Both the position numbers and the translations under genes were made by a program. From Ramicandelaber brevisporus (taxonomy: Eukaryota; Kickxellomycota; Ramicandelaberales; Ramicandelaberaceae): a stretch of DNA of 34,174 nucleotides. The notes under the pieces were generated by a model, which was given only the letters and a program-made list of their open reading frames with translations, had not been told where the DNA came from and did not search any database. The number at the start of each line of letters is the position of its first letter. Positions within the stretch are counted from its first letter, which is position 1. Below, one piece after another: positions 15,052-24,069 of this stretch. The stretch is from contig MU602840.1 of assembly GCA_025201865.1 (NCBI GenBank), positions 1 to 34,174 of the forward strand, given 5' to 3'.

Positions 15052-15540
15052 GGCTGGCTGGCTGGCTGCTGGGTAGATCTGCTATTCTGTTCTGCTGTTG
15101 CTGTTGTTAGGAGTGGTCAATCTTCAGTCGAGTAGTTGAGATCAGAGAGAACAAACCAGTCACCTCCTTTCGTGACAGCAAACAAAACAAACGCGAATAA
15201 AATCGACCCAAATCGACTTCATCCATTCACATTGTATTGCAGTAACTAATGCATTCATGCACTGCGTGACCAGAAGGTGCAGCTTGTGTTCAACTGGAAT
15301 GTCAATGACAGTGAAGATGAAATAACTTCCACTGTATACTCTTTTAGATTGAGGAGCTTCCGTTTACTGGACAGGAGTTGTCGATCAAGCACTTCGGAGA
15401 AGTTAGGTTAACTCGTTCAACTCTGAAAGTGTATCTGATTCCATCCATCTAACTCACGATCAACACAACAACGAGAGCGACATCTAAAGCAACCGTTTAC
15501 AAGCGGTCAGCATACTGCTGTTGGGTTAAATGGCATGAGT
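15052..15540. other. Intergenic spacer upstream of the zinc-finger gene
   Basis: These 489 bases lie between two minus-strand genes. The part next to the zinc-finger start has TGGC and CTGTTGCTG repeats. I saw no ORF with family resemblance, no tRNA B-box and no clear polyadenylation signal. Confidence 0.5.
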
Positions 15541-15864
15541 TCAAGTAATGATTTTAACAGTTGGCCACTTTGAGATAAAGCTCATTCGCATCCTTTCATC
15601 GTCAATACCGGTCAAGTCCAAAACACGAATGTTTGGAAATGCGGGCAGTATATGAGCTATGCGGTCCGTAGACATCTCATTCTCGTATTCCGAGAATATA
15701 ACTTTGCGAACTGAGTTGCATGGGTGGTTGTACACTGCTGTAATTGCATCGTCCGTAATGTTGCAATATGTCAGTGTGATTTCCACAAGCCGCGTACATG
15801 ATGCTATTGTGAGCCTCGTGTCCCTGAACTTATAGGATTGAAACTCTATCACCCGCATAACACA
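15541..15864 (-). CDS. Probable 3' exon (LRR part) of the F-box gene at 15955-17271
   Basis: This open segment begins right after an in-frame TAA and encodes about 108 residues with leucine-rich-repeat spacing: RVIEFQSYKF, then LVEITLTYCNITDDAI, then VRKVIFSE, then IRVLDLTGI, each 22-30 residues apart. The upstream F-box ORF ends with the same kind of repeat (LVYLELADMCIDLNYLQF). Joining the two by removing 15865-15960 (GT...AG, 96 bases) keeps frame and gives a 22-residue LRR step. Removing 15824-15958 (GTGAGC...TTCAG, 135 bases) also keeps frame and uses better splice sites. I therefore treat it as a second exon, although a pseudogenised 3' end or a separate small gene remains possible. Confidence 0.6.
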   Translation of the reverse strand, partial: CVMRVIEFQSYKFRDTRLTIASCTRLVEITLTYCNITDDAITAVYNHPCNSVRKVIFSEYENEMSTDRIAHILPAFPNIRVLDLTGIDDERMRMSFISKWPTVKIIT

Positions 15865-15927
15865 CTTTTAATTCGCACTATTTCATACACCCCATTGTGC
15901 ACTAGCACTGTTAGTCTGTCCGCTAAC

Positions 15928-15954
15928 GCCGTGCGTCGCCTCGCTCCGCGCGGC
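15928..15954. other. GC-rich hairpin at the junction of the two F-box gene segments
   Basis: GCCGTGCG (15928-15935) can pair with CGCGCGGC (15947-15954) through eight pairs including one G-T, around an 11-base loop. On the minus strand it starts just inside the putative GTGAGC donor (15958). A GACTAAC branch-point-like sequence lies downstream at about 15909-15915. The block is much more GC-rich than its surroundings. Confidence 0.55.
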
Positions 15955-17271
15955 TCACACTATGAACTGCAAATAGTTCAAGTCAATGCACATGTCAGCT
16001 AGCTCCAAATAAACAAGATATGGAAGTTTGCCTCGGAGATGTCCTGTTTCAAGAGCAGCTTCATTCAAACACAGCCTGGAGATGGTCAGACACGTGCCCG
16101 GATCAGATGAGATATCAAGTTCGGCTATACATCGGAACGTGCAGCTGTGGAGAGTAGGCATCGCTTTCAGCAGCAGTCGACCAACTCCTGGCACCTTTGT
16201 GTCATTACCAATAAGCGTTAAATCTGTAACGGACGGCCACTGCTTGTTGGAGAAGATAGTCGTGAGTGGAGCACCTACATCCCCATTGCAGCTCCGCTTT
16301 GGCACATACATGGCAAGGCTTCTGAGAACCGGAAAGCGTTCGGGGACAAACGATTGGAAGGTGTAGAGACTCGACTTGTTGCAGCATACCTGGATGCGGA
16401 GTGTGTGTAAATGCACGAAGACAGATTCTGGGTCTGTGCCAAAGACCAGTTTGTTGATCCCACCGTGACAGCCCACTGTTATTGCCTCGGCTATGAACAG
16501 CTTGGTAAGTATGTTTGGCATACACTGAATGATACTGGCTGAGGGCATCTGCGAAAACTCATATTCGAGACGAATGCGCTTCCTGAACTCGATCTTGTCC
16601 AGAAGCAGTGCCAATAAATGATTCGATTGCAGGATGTATAGATAGAACGATGCACGGATCACAATCTGCTGGACATGTCCACTGCGGTTACTGTCATTAA
16701 TCCATTTTGCTGCAGCATCGATCACACTGCTCGACTTGTTGTCGATTCTGAGAGTCACACGGCGAAGGCATTTCATCTGCTCGAGATGAAGTGTGAACAT
16801 CGTTTCCATATCCTCTTTGATATCAAATGTGATCGACGCAGCGTAATGAAAGAAGCGAGAGACAAGGAAATCGGGCTTGATGGACCACAGCTTGACAGTT
16901 CGGATGCGTCGCGTGTTCTTTATCAATACATCCTTTGGTGCTTTGCTGCCATCGGCCATCTTTCCATCGAGCTCAACACACTTCCAGACGCTGCTAGCAA
17001 AGAGTTCGTTAAACACTCGACTCACTGGTAAGATTGGCACAGCCTCTCCACGAGTAAAGTACCTTTCTGCAGTATACTCGAGCAACTCATACGGCAGATC
17101 CAGAAGACGGAACGGACTGTTGTTGGAGATGCTGAGGTGATCAACCAGCTGAGACACTTCGCGTGGCTGCTCCTCATCGGCAGTGTTTGCAAAGCTGTAG
17201 ATCTTGTCACGCAGATTGTCCACAGCAGTAGAGAATGCGGCGATAGTACGGCAGCGTCGTTTTGGCGGCAT
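15955..17271 (-). CDS. F-box/LRR-like protein, 438 aa to the first stop (probably continues in a second exon)
   Basis: This is a likely substrate-recognition subunit of an SCF ubiquitin ligase. After a basic N-terminus (MPPKRRCR), residues about 53-98 form an F-box-like segment: FRLLDLPYELLEYTAERYF, then PVSRVFNELFASSVWKCVEL, with the usual L-P-x-E-L-L and V-S-R-x-F-x-x-L pattern. The rest consists of degenerate leucine-rich repeats (CLRRVTLRI, HLHTLRIQV, PVLRSLAMYV, SVTDLTLIG, YLVYLELAD). The reading frame stops within a repeat (FIV, then TGA at 15955-15957), and the next LRR segment resumes about 100 bases on. The protein was therefore probably about 530-545 aa. It is divergent from the second F-box gene at 18057. 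The target is unknown. Confidence 0.8.
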   Translation of the reverse strand: MPPKRRCRTIAAFSTAVDNLRDKIYSFANTADEEQPREVSQLVDHLSISNNSPFRLLDLPYELLEYTAERYFTRGEAVPILPVSRVFNELFASSVWKCVELDGKMADGSKAPKDVLIKNTRRIRTVKLWSIKPDFLVSRFFHYAASITFDIKEDMETMFTLHLEQMKCLRRVTLRIDNKSSSVIDAAAKWINDSNRSGHVQQIVIRASFYLYILQSNHLLALLLDKIEFRKRIRLEYEFSQMPSASIIQCMPNILTKLFIAEAITVGCHGGINKLVFGTDPESVFVHLHTLRIQVCCNKSSLYTFQSFVPERFPVLRSLAMYVPKRSCNGDVGAPLTTIFSNKQWPSVTDLTLIGNDTKVPGVGRLLLKAMPTLHSCTFRCIAELDISSDPGTCLTISRLCLNEAALETGHLRGKLPYLVYLELADMCIDLNYLQFIV

Positions 17272-18056
17272 ACTGTGTTTTGTTTACTGTCTTTTTCTCA
17301 AGGATATGCACCAGTATCACAACCAGAGACAACTCCACCGATTTTGTGACTTCTGTTGTGACTTTGCCAAACATCGACCAATATCAACCAATGTCGACCA
17401 TTCAAAGGTATTCATTGAGATACATCGATGAAGTATAAAGCATTCCATCACACTTGAGTACATTGGGTAGAATTACTGTGTGGATTCGTATCATGTTCCT
17501 GTCATAGTTCGACAGCCAACTCAGTCAGAATCGCAGTTCGAAAGAGGAATGCGACCGTTCGTGTCGAGTAAGTGGCTGTGCACAGTTTGGAGAAAGAGTT
17601 GAATGACACGCTCAGGAATGGCGAGTACTGGCGTCGCTGAAACTGACCTGGCAACGGCATCAGAAAGATACCTCGAAAATATCGGTTTCTCACTAGCTGG
17701 AGTAGAATGTGGAGCACGGTGCCGTTGATTCACTCGTTGATGTGTTTCCAAACCTGATGATTGTAGTTTATTTAGATAGTACCTTGCCAGTTAACGCCTT
17801 GAGCCACAACAACATGACTGCACGTATACGTACAATTTGATAAATAGCACTACTACTCCGACAGTCTTTCCGAAACTGGCAAATTGGATCGAGGACAGTC
17901 GTTCGACAAAAGTATTTCTGTGTACCTGGAAAAGGAGGCTTGGCAACCAGAAAAGTTACCAGGCAAAAGTTCAGCCGGCCTTCTATTCCATGTCAGCTCT
18001 CTCCACTTCGTCACCAGCATTTTTTACAACTCCCAAGCACGTAAGCACACATAAAA
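17272..18056. promoter_or_regulatory. Divergent spacer between two F-box genes
   Basis: These 785 bases separate two outward-facing starts. A set of three 10-base repeats (tcgaccaata / tcaaccaatg / tcgaccattc) at 17374-17403 contains two CCAAT boxes exactly one helical turn apart, about 105 bases upstream of the minus-strand ATG. Short open frames in the spacer (17502-17717 minus; 17837-18109 plus) show no family resemblance and are not called. Confidence 0.5.
17374..17403. repeat. Three helically phased TCRACCA repeats with CCAAT boxes
   Basis: Units of exactly 10 bases are visible: TCGACCAATA, TCAACCAATG and TCGACCATTC. The first two hold CCAAT at 17378-17382 and 17388-17392. This is a likely protein-binding cluster, possibly for the CCAAT-binding HAP/NF-Y complex. 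Confidence 0.5.
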
Positions 18057-19481
18057 ATGAATATCAGCAAACTGCTCAACCCGTTGCAAGAACCGCTGAA
18101 ACGATCTAGGCGCGATTCTGACATCAACTCAGTATCGTTCAATCCCGGGTCCTGGCTCCCTGTTGAGATTATCGGCTACATTATTCAGCTTGTCGATCGA
18201 CCATTCCATACAAAACTTCGCCTGGTGTCTCGAACATGGTACACTGCGTACATGACATATCACCGTTGCTCTCACTTGACTTATGGTCATATTATCAAGT
18301 CTGTAAAGTGGACTCGAAGCGGTGCGCTCAATGCACTGCATAACAACGGCCGGCGTTTGCGCGAAATGACTGTGGCCACATCATTCTTTAAGGAGCTTCT
18401 GGAAATTGAACCCAACATTGGTGATCTCATCCCAAATGTGGTTTGGCTTGCTGTAACTCTGACTGGCGATCTGCCAAGTTCTCAATGGCTTGGTAAAGTG
18501 GTATCGAAAATGGATAATTTACATAGTTTACTCTTTGGAGAATATGGATTTGGCGCAGTCGATGATCAATTTCTGGAAGAACTGGACAAGGCTCTGGTGG
18601 GAAAACGACATCTTTCAGAACTCAGTTTTGAGTATATTCATGTAGCAAACATGGATAACTTCCCCGGCCCAAACTTACGCGAGATTGCTTCTCAGATATC
18701 GATTCTTGGCATCCCGATGTCAACGGTTCCAGTTTCAAATGTGTCGTCAAAGTTCGCGCTCTTTTGTAATGTGTGCGAGTTGGCGTTGTCAGATATCTCA
18801 AGCATAGAGGTGTTGCTCGCAGTGGCGAATCTGCTATGCGAACCAAAGAGTATGCCACAACTTAAGAAACTATTAGTAATCGCAGGGTTTGACATTACAC
18901 GTACAGCACCAATTCAAGACTCAGAGACTGGCTGTAAAATCCGTGCATACACTCTGATTGATCGCATTTGTGGCATTCGGCGTCCAAAACATACATTACT
19001 TATCAACATTGGATTCACACTTGGTGCGTGCTCGTCCGGCAATCAGGAGCTGGTTGAGGTTGAGCGTCAGTTCCTGATTGATTTGGGCAAGAAGCACTCT
19101 GATGTACTGCATGATTTGTATATCACTCATTTTCTGCCCACCTCCGATTACGATCCATTAAGCACTCTACTCTATGAATCTGCACCTCGCTTCCCCGTTC
19201 TTTCCATACTGGACTTGTCCCTGCCACCAACTGCGCAGAACAAGCAACGTCTGATCGAGGCAATGAACAACCCGTTCCTGTTGCCACGGCTGAGCTTTGT
19301 GTATTGGCAAGTTGGTGATGACGCAGATGAAGAGTTTGTGACAGGCTTCAATCCAATCGATCCATCCCGAGCTGTAAACTTTAGTGTGACGGAGGCGAAG
19401 TTATTCGATCAACATCAGCAAGCTGTAGAGATGGGCGAGAGTATCCCATCCGTATTTGAATCAGAGGAAGCCGAGCAGTAA
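18057..19481 (+). CDS. F-box-like protein, 474 aa
   Basis: This is a probable SCF ubiquitin-ligase adaptor. The N-terminus is basic (PLKRSRRD). An F-box-like segment at about 31-70 reads SWLPVEIIGYIIQLVDRP...LRLVSRTWYTAY, with the classic L-P-x-E-I-I and L-V-S-R-x-W-Y elements. The remainder has irregular hydrophobic strands (NLHSLLFGEYGFG, HLSELSFEYI, PVLSILDLSLP) suggesting a degenerate LRR solenoid, and it ends in an acidic tail (FESEEAEQ). The start is the first ATG before the F-box, in an A-rich context. Its neighbour across the spacer is a divergent F-box gene with the same architecture but low sequence similarity, so the pair is probably an old duplication in an expanded family. Confidence 0.8.
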   Translation: MNISKLLNPLQEPLKRSRRDSDINSVSFNPGSWLPVEIIGYIIQLVDRPFHTKLRLVSRTWYTAYMTYHRCSHLTYGHIIKSVKWTRSGALNALHNNGRRLREMTVATSFFKELLEIEPNIGDLIPNVVWLAVTLTGDLPSSQWLGKVVSKMDNLHSLLFGEYGFGAVDDQFLEELDKALVGKRHLSELSFEYIHVANMDNFPGPNLREIASQISILGIPMSTVPVSNVSSKFALFCNVCELALSDISSIEVLLAVANLLCEPKSMPQLKKLLVIAGFDITRTAPIQDSETGCKIRAYTLIDRICGIRRPKHTLLINIGFTLGACSSGNQELVEVERQFLIDLGKKHSDVLHDLYITHFLPTSDYDPLSTLLYESAPRFPVLSILDLSLPPTAQNKQRLIEAMNNPFLLPRLSFVYWQVGDDADEEFVTGFNPIDPSRAVNFSVTEAKLFDQHQQAVEMGESIPSVFESEEAEQ

Positions 19482-19569
19482 TTATATAGTAAACTTTAGT
19501 CTCATAGTTCTCAGGATTGGAAGTCAGCTCTCAACCATGTCTCCTACAATCGTCATACTTTTATAGAAA

Positions 19570-20474
19570 NNNNNNNNNNNNNNNNNNNNNNNNNNNNNNN
19601 NNNNNNNNNNNNNNNNNNNNNNNNNNNNNNNNNNNNNNNNNNNNNNNNNNNNNNNNNNNNNNNNNNNNNNNNNNNNNNNNNNNNNNNNNNNNNNNNNNNN
19701 NNNNNNNNNNNNNNNNNNNNNNNNNNNNNNNNNNNNNNNNNNNNNNNNNNNNNNNNNNNNNNNNNNNNNNNNNNNNNNNNNNNNNNNNNNNNNNNNNNNN
19801 NNNNNNNNNNNNNNNNNNNNNNNNNNNNNNNNNNNNNNNNNNNNNNNNNNNNNNNNNNNNNNNNNNNNNNNNNNNNNNNNNNNNNNNNNNNNNNNNNNNN
19901 NNNNNNNNNNNNNNNNNNNNNNNNNNNNNNNNNNNNNNNNNNNNNNNNNNNNNNNNNNNNNNNNNNNNNNNNNNNNNNNNNNNNNNNNNNNNNNNNNNNN
20001 NNNNNNNNNNNNNNNNNNNNNNNNNNNNNNNNNNNNNNNNNNNNNNNNNNNNNNNNNNNNNNNNNNNNNNNNNNNNNNNNNNNNNNNNNNNNNNNNNNNN
20101 NNNNNNNNNNNNNNNNNNNNNNNNNNNNNNNNNNNNNNNNNNNNNNNNNNNNNNNNNNNNNNNNNNNNNNNNNNNNNNNNNNNNNNNNNNNNNNNNNNNN
20201 NNNNNNNNNNNNNNNNNNNNNNNNNNNNNNNNNNNNNNNNNNNNNNNNNNNNNNNNNNNNNNNNNNNNNNNNNNNNNNNNNNNNNNNNNNNNNNNNNNNN
20301 NNNNNNNNNNNNNNNNNNNNNNNNNNNNNNNNNNNNNNNNNNNNNNNNNNNNNNNNNNNNNNNNNNNNNNNNNNNNNNNNNNNNNNNNNNNNNNNNNNNN
20401 NNNNNNNNNNNNNNNNNNNNNNNNNNNNNNNNNNNNNNNNNNNNNNNNNNNNNNNNNNNNNNNNNNNNNNNNNN
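19570..20474. other. Assembly gap (905 N)
   Basis: An unbroken run of N hides the 5' part of the serine-protease gene and whatever lies after the F-box gene. True gap length is unknown. Left of it, an ATG at 19537-19539 opens a nine-codon hydrophobic frame (MSPTIVILL) closed by TAG just before the N run. Confidence 0.99.
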
Positions 20475-21156
20475 GTACACCTGCACTGCTCAGCTCATCA
20501 CCAACGACACTGTGCTGACAGCTGGCCACTGTGTAACGAGTGAGAACAACCGTTTGTACAGCCCTGAGGAGTTTGATGTGCGTCTTGGTGCACTCACCAC
20601 CGAAGATGGAGCGTCTGTTCCGGTTCGCAAGGTCATTCGCCACGAAGGATACGATCCAGACATGCTCACCAACGACATTGCTCTGCTGGTGCTGGACACA
20701 CCAGCCAACATCACTTCGCTGATTGCTCCAATTCGCATTTACACCGGACGTGTCATCGAGCGCCAGAATGTCACCGCATTTGGATGGGGCAAGACCGAGA
20801 ATGGCACCGCCGCCACTCGCTTGATGACTACGCGTCTCGTTGTCGGCAACACTCCCAGCTGCCAGCAAGTCGATCCATCTTACGACGGTCCGAATGGCAA
20901 CTGGACTTGCGTCGAGTACAGCTTGAGCAAGACGGCGGTGTGCAACGGCGACAGTGGCGGTCCAATGGTAAGATCGGTTAGATTTGGAGGCAGCGGTCCT
21001 AAGCGATATGCGCTGATTGGCACGACGAGCCATGGAACGACCGATGCCTGTGATGCCCAGAATGCCAGAGACTTCTTTGTGCACACTGCGCGCTATGTCA
21101 ACTGGATCGCCAAGAGTATCAATGTGACGGCTGCATCTATATCAACTCGAGAATAG
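20475..21156 (+). CDS. S1A (chymotrypsin-fold) serine protease, 5' end lost in gap
   Basis: The visible frame starts at codon 20476 (YTCTAQLITNDTVLTAGHC) and runs 226 residues to the stop. All three catalytic residues are present: His in LTAGHC, Asp in NDIALLVLD and Ser in CNGDSGGP. Missing in the gap are the signal peptide, any propeptide and the I-V-G-G-type N-terminus, so secretion is inferred from the family. The residue six before the catalytic Ser (chymotrypsin 189 position) is Ala instead of trypsin's Asp. The 214-216 segment reads S-H-G instead of S-W-G, so trypsin-like Arg/Lys specificity is not expected. Several N-x-T/S sites are present. A GTAAG after GGPM could be misread as a splice donor, but the frame is open through it and no intron is needed. 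Such proteases are sporadic in fungi. Confidence 0.92.
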
Positions 21157-22139
21157 ATTTAAAAAAAAAATACACACATATATATACATCTCTTTATCCT
21201 TCCTTTAATGCATACTTGGCACTTTAACTTCATTTAACCTGTGTCTATCCAAAATTTGCAATCTGATTGATAACTGCATTGATCAAGTGAGAGAGAGAGA
21301 AATGTGCAGCATGATAGTCAAGGGACGTTTGTCAGCAAGCAAAAAAAAAACAACAAAGAGGAAGAAGAAGAAACGGATAACCCAAATGCGGGGTATGTCG
21401 ACGACCCTTTGTACCCTCATCCTTTTCAGGCCAATCTCTGGACACTCGATATTCTCCGAAAGAGTGTCTCGAGCTGGCATCGCCTATCCTCCAAAAATTC
21501 TACCGCGAACTTTTTTCCAATTCTTTTTTTTTAACACTTGATTCCCTTTCTTTCGACTTCATACAAAGTGTGTGTGAGTGTGTTTGTGTGTTTGTGTGTG
21601 CGTGTGTGTTTCTAGCACTAACAAAAGCGGCTGTTTCTTGCTGTCATCGTCTTTGCGAAATAGCCTTCTCTTTACAACTGCTGGCCAGGTTGTTAACTTT
21701 GTTATCATTATTCTTATTCTTCTTTCTTATTTTTTTTTTGGCTTGATATCGAACCATAGTGCTGGTTATATTCCTTCACAGTTCGCAAAGCTTCCTTTTT
21801 CACAGAAAAAACTCTTGGCGCAATCTACACACTCAGCCGGGGGGTAGCCATTAGCCATCGACTTGCAGCGACCAACGTGCACACACGTACACAGCATCGA
21901 GGACGGCAACCGGACTGCATTTAACGCGCGGAAACAGCCACTGACTTTGAGACGGGTCCTGCATCTCCGACGATCGGGTCATCTTTGATCGAAAAGCTAC
22001 TCTTCAACAGCAGCAGCCTCGCTCGCAGCACATTCACAGCACATCCATCCATCCATCCATCCATCCATCCATCCGTCGCGCACTCATCCATCGTCCATTC
22101 ATACCATTCCAACAAAGGCATCGACAGAGAAACAGAACA
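21157..22139. other. Intergenic region with Ras promoter and leader
   Basis: No gene is seen in these 983 bases. They contain an A run after the protease stop, a TG-rich microsatellite at about 21568-21610, T-rich tracts at about 21520-21535 and 21720-21740, and a (CATC)8 repeat at 22042-22073 within 100 bases of the Ras ATG. Confidence 0.6.
22042..22073. repeat. (CATC)8 microsatellite in the Ras 5' leader
   Basis: Eight perfect tetranucleotide copies end 67 bases before the Ras start codon. Minus-strand frames through it give only Met-Asp-Gly-Trp repeats. Confidence 0.9.
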
Positions 22140-22748
22140 ATGATATTTTTCAAGATTGTGTGTGTCGGTGAAGGTGCAGTTGGCAAAACTGCACTAACAA
22201 TCCAGATGTGTCTCAATCACTTTGTGGAGACGTATGATCCGACCATTGAAGACAGCTACAGACGCCAGGTGGTTATTGACGGCGAGCCATGTGTGCTGGA
22301 GGTACTCGATACTGCTGGTCAAGAAGAGTACTCTGCACTGCGTGATCAGTGGTTCCGAGAAGGCGAGGGCTTCTTGCTCATCTACTCAATCACCTCCAGG
22401 TCAACATTCGAGCGATTGACGAGGTATAGAGACCAGATTATCCGAGTTAAGGATGTCGACCTCGTCCCGCTGATTCTAGTGGGCAATAAGTGCGACCTGC
22501 TCCATGAACGTGAAGTCTCCCAGGCTGAGGGCTACGCGATGGCGCGCAGACTCTCCTGTGAGTTCATCGAAACATCAGCCAAAGAGTGCATTAACGTTGA
22601 GAATGCATTTTACACAGTTGTACGTATGATCAGATCACAGCGTGACGGTCAGAATGGTCGTCCAGGTAGCGGCAGTGGTGGAATGTACGGTGCCGACCAT
22701 GGAAGAAATGGTCGACCTACAAAGCGTCGCATGTGCACGGTTTTGTGA
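22140..22748 (+). CDS. rasB: Ras family small GTPase, RasB-like, 202 aa
   Basis: This is a membrane-bound GTP switch for polarity and morphogenesis. G1 GEGAVGKT is at 10-17, effector loop YDPTIEDSY at 32-40, DTAGQEEY at 57-64 with Gln61 intact, NKCD at 116-119 and ETSAK at 144-148. [20 protein letters not shown] and [12 protein letters not shown]-x-ALRDQW are diagnostic of the fungal RasB clade and differ from RasA/Ras1 (QSHFVDEYDP). The hypervariable tail is Gly-rich, then basic (KRRMCTVL), with CaaX box C199-T-V-L. Terminal Leu predicts geranylgeranylation, and the lack of an upstream Cys argues against palmitoylation, leaving the basic patch as second membrane signal. Position 13 is Ala, a common variant outside mammalian Ras. 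The N-terminus is short ([10 protein letters not shown]). There are no introns. Rap/Rsr1 is less likely from the switch sequence. Confidence 0.95.
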   Translation: MIFFKIVCVGEGAVGKTALTIQMCLNHFVETYDPTIEDSYRRQVVIDGEPCVLEVLDTAGQEEYSALRDQWFREGEGFLLIYSITSRSTFERLTRYRDQIIRVKDVDLVPLILVGNKCDLLHEREVSQAEGYAMARRLSCEFIETSAKECINVENAFYTVVRMIRSQRDGQNGRPGSGSGGMYGADHGRNGRPTKRRMCTVL

Positions 22749-22848
22749 AAATAGTATCTGCTCTCGATATTCTTTGATATCCCCTTTTGCTGCTCCTATT
22801 GTGGTTGGTGGCGGTTGTTGCTACTGCTACTGCTACCACTACTGCCAC

Positions 22849-22879
<31 letters not shown>

Positions 22880-24069
22880 GCTGTTTGTTACTGCCGATGT
22901 TTCTTGCTCATTACACTCTCTACTTGTTTATGATCAGTTTTTACCGATTCATCATTTCTTTCTTTCCTTTTTTTTACATTTACATTTACATTTACATCGT
23001 TTCTTCTTCTTCTTCTTCTCCATTACACCCCTCACTCTGCTCCAGCCCTCTACATTTGCTTACTGCTCTTGACCGCATCTCTCATTCCACATACAAACAA
23101 ATACAGTCTCATATCCTTATTTCAGCAATGAATTCTCATCTGCATCATCTTTTTATTTATGCTGCTACAACGTCTCCCATTTCTCCATTCTTCTTTACAT
23201 GTGCACAAACATCGCCCATCGCTTTCTTCCTCATCCTTTTTCTTGAGTCTTCTCCCAAGCAGCGTGCAAATACTCTCCCCCTCCGCCACTCTCTCCCCCT
23301 TTGTCTCATTCTCGCTCCAGTCTATAACTCGCATCTCCCTTTAATCTTTACCACCCTAATCCTCTCTCCTCACTCCTACTCTCCTAATCTCACTCGCTCT
23401 CTCTCGCTCGTATTCTCGCACTCTCTCTCTCTGCCCTTCTTTCCTTAGTCTCCCCAAATCTCACCATTCGTCTCTTATTGCGTCTCTCTTTTAGTTCTCT
23501 TTACATTCATTCTCTCTAACCTTAACCTTAACTTTGATTCTAATTCTAACACATCCTTTGTTTATCGCATCAGTTGGAGTATAATGGTTATAATTATGAA
23601 ATGAGGAGTTGGATTGCGCCTCCTTTAATAAAAAAAAGAAGTGATCAATCAAGCAAATGAGGGGAAGGGAAAGAAAGAGAAAAAAAGAGAGAAAGAGAGA
23701 AAGATATGCACCTCCTTTGTGTGCTGAAATAAAAGCCTGCACGCATCACACGCATACTAGCAAAGGGAAAGACGAGAGAAGAGAGAGTTTGCCATTGGAC
23801 TGCTGTTCTTCTCTCTCTCTCTCTCTAGCTGTTGCTCTTTTGTTTTGTGCCTGAAAATTGCCCGCTAACTCTCTCTCTGCCGAGCCAAGATCGCTCAGCT
23901 CAGTTCAGCTCAGCTCATCGAGACTACCACTAGCTACAGCTGCTACCACAGCACCACAGCACCACAGCACCACAGCCCAACTTATCTGCTGCCACACTGA
24001 CGCCTCCCCCCTTTTCCACACTCTGCTCCAGCACGTTGACCATCGTGTATCTTGTATAGCCAGTCTTCA
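22749..24069. other. 1.3-kb intergenic region, pyrimidine-rich then purine-rich
   Basis: No gene is supported. From 22749 to about 23540 the + strand is strongly C/T-rich and holds (TTG)10 at 22851-22880, TTTACA repeats near 22973-22998 and TTC repeats near 23002-23020. From about 23620 to 23790 it turns purine-rich (GAAAGAGA). A CT run (about 23810-23827), AGCTCAG repeats (about 23895-23920) and CACAGCAC repeats (about 23946-23975) lead into the next start codon. Open frames here are compositional artefacts. Confidence 0.6.

Noticed and set aside
15052-15540. tRNA-like B-box (cgttcaactct)
   Set aside because: It deviates from GGTTCRANYCC and I could not build a cloverleaf around it.
17502-18109. 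Small open frames between the F-box genes (17502-17717 minus, 17837-18109 plus)
   Set aside because: No recognisable motifs, overlap with the likely divergent promoter, and no second copy.
20967-21000. Possible intron beginning GTAAGA within the protease after GGPM
   Set aside because: The frame is open throughout, and the encoded loop before RYALIG is acceptable for the fold.
22642-23448. 268-codon open frame after Ras
   Set aside because: It starts inside the Ras coding sequence in another frame and continues through a pyrimidine-rich spacer, giving Cys, Ser, Leu and Tyr runs only.
23515-23535. CCTTAA repeats resembling telomere sequence
   Set aside because: Only about three copies, and the unit is CCTTAA instead of the fungal CCCTAA, so it is not evidence of an interstitial telomere.
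24052-24069. Start of the CH-GAR protein at 24052
   Set aside because: That codon is TTG; the first ATG in frame is at 24070.
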